A stretch of DNA of 50,889 nucleotides from CAWFKW01 sp963816535 (lineage in GTDB: Bacteria > Bacteroidota > Ignavibacteria > Tepidaquicellales > OLB5): assembly GCA_963816535.1 (NCBI GenBank), contig CAWFKW010000004.1, forward strand, positions 1 through 50,889, given 5' to 3'. Below the pieces are notes generated by a model that searched no databases, was not told where the DNA came from, and worked only from the letters and a program-made list of their open reading frames with translations. A program made the translations under genes and the position numbers. This document shows, piece after piece, positions 50,750-50,889 of the stretch; within the stretch, counting starts at the first letter, position 1, and each line of letters opens with the position of its first letter.

Positions 50750-50889
50750 TCAGGTTTCCTTTTTGAGATTAACGTCCATCTGCGGAAACGGGATCAAGAT
50801 TCCTTTCTTGTCAATTCTTTTTTCACGGATTCAAGATAGGCAAAATTAACGTCCTGGTAATCGCTGTTTTTAACCCAGACCCTGACAGC
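50750..50889 (-). pseudogene. C-terminal fragment of an MscS-type mechanosensitive channel
   Basis: Partial gene cut by the window edge. The minus strand reads AVRVWVKNSDYQDVNFAYLE, then breaks at a run of six A bases near 50820. In the other frame it continues KRIDKKGILIPFPQMDVNLK and stops. IPFPQ near the C terminus is a hallmark of the small-conductance mechanosensitive channel family. One missing A in the run would repair the frame. It overlaps no gene but its stop is 2 bp from the ligase start. Confidence 0.7.

Overview
The window looks like a chromosomal segment from a free-living member of the Bacteroidota/Chlorobiota group, most like Ignavibacteria or a relative. Three observations support this. 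Several secreted proteins end in a type IX secretion (T9SS) sorting tail with the NYPNPFNPTT motif. TonB-dependent receptors carry N-terminal carboxypeptidase-regulatory domains. Four genes are preceded by Bacteroidota-type promoters of the form TTG-N20-TAnnTTTG. No tRNA or rRNA gene, CRISPR array, integrase or transposase is visible. The lineage call is inference from these features, not from a database search.

Layout. 1-2.7 kb: two tandem thioredoxin-like (Omp28-like) T9SS cargo genes and the relic of a third. 3-5.4 kb: a CARDB protein and a CASTOR/POLLUX-type ion channel. 5.4-8 kb: a palindrome-rich spacer, an aldo/keto reductase and an OB-fold lipoprotein. 8.1-11 kb: pyruvate phosphate dikinase broken by six single-base insertions. 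11-14 kb: a PTS IIA-like protein, a SnoaL-like protein, a HEAT-repeat protein and a TPR protein. 14.2-20.7 kb: a minus-strand run with an ABC-2 exporter, adenosine deaminase, a membrane protein, a winged-helix regulator, a 2TM protein and a TonB receptor. 21-25.8 kb: GNAT and DinB-like proteins, a FecR-domain protein, a secreted phytase-like phosphatase and a histidine ammonia-lyase-like enzyme.

26.4-33.1 kb holds the most unusual part: an A-B-A-B-A array of secreted proteins. Three A genes encode seven-repeat propeller-like proteins with T9SS tails. Two B genes encode an unrecognised secreted protein and share a 648-bp block in which I see no difference. The A genes are mosaics of one another, so the array has been reshaped by recombination.

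33.4-37.4 kb carries the membrane pyrophosphatase hppA and the pair rplY-pth. 37.7-42.5 kb has a TonB receptor divergent from two paralogous lipoproteins. 42.5-45.8 kb has a divergent pair, an NAD-dependent epimerase-like gene and a serine palmitoyltransferase-like gene, which may make sphingolipids; two small envelope proteins follow. 45.9-48.7 kb has a CoA-binding protein, a tiny promoter/20-codon ORF/terminator unit, and the cluster Nif3-like, zinc ribbon, RNase HI and rnpB (RNase P RNA). The right edge holds an O-antigen-ligase/TPR gene and an MscS fragment, interrupted by four single-base deletions.

All ten apparent frameshifts sit in two small patches: insertions only in one, deletions only in the other. 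Many spacers contain perfect hairpins from a few dispersed palindrome families.
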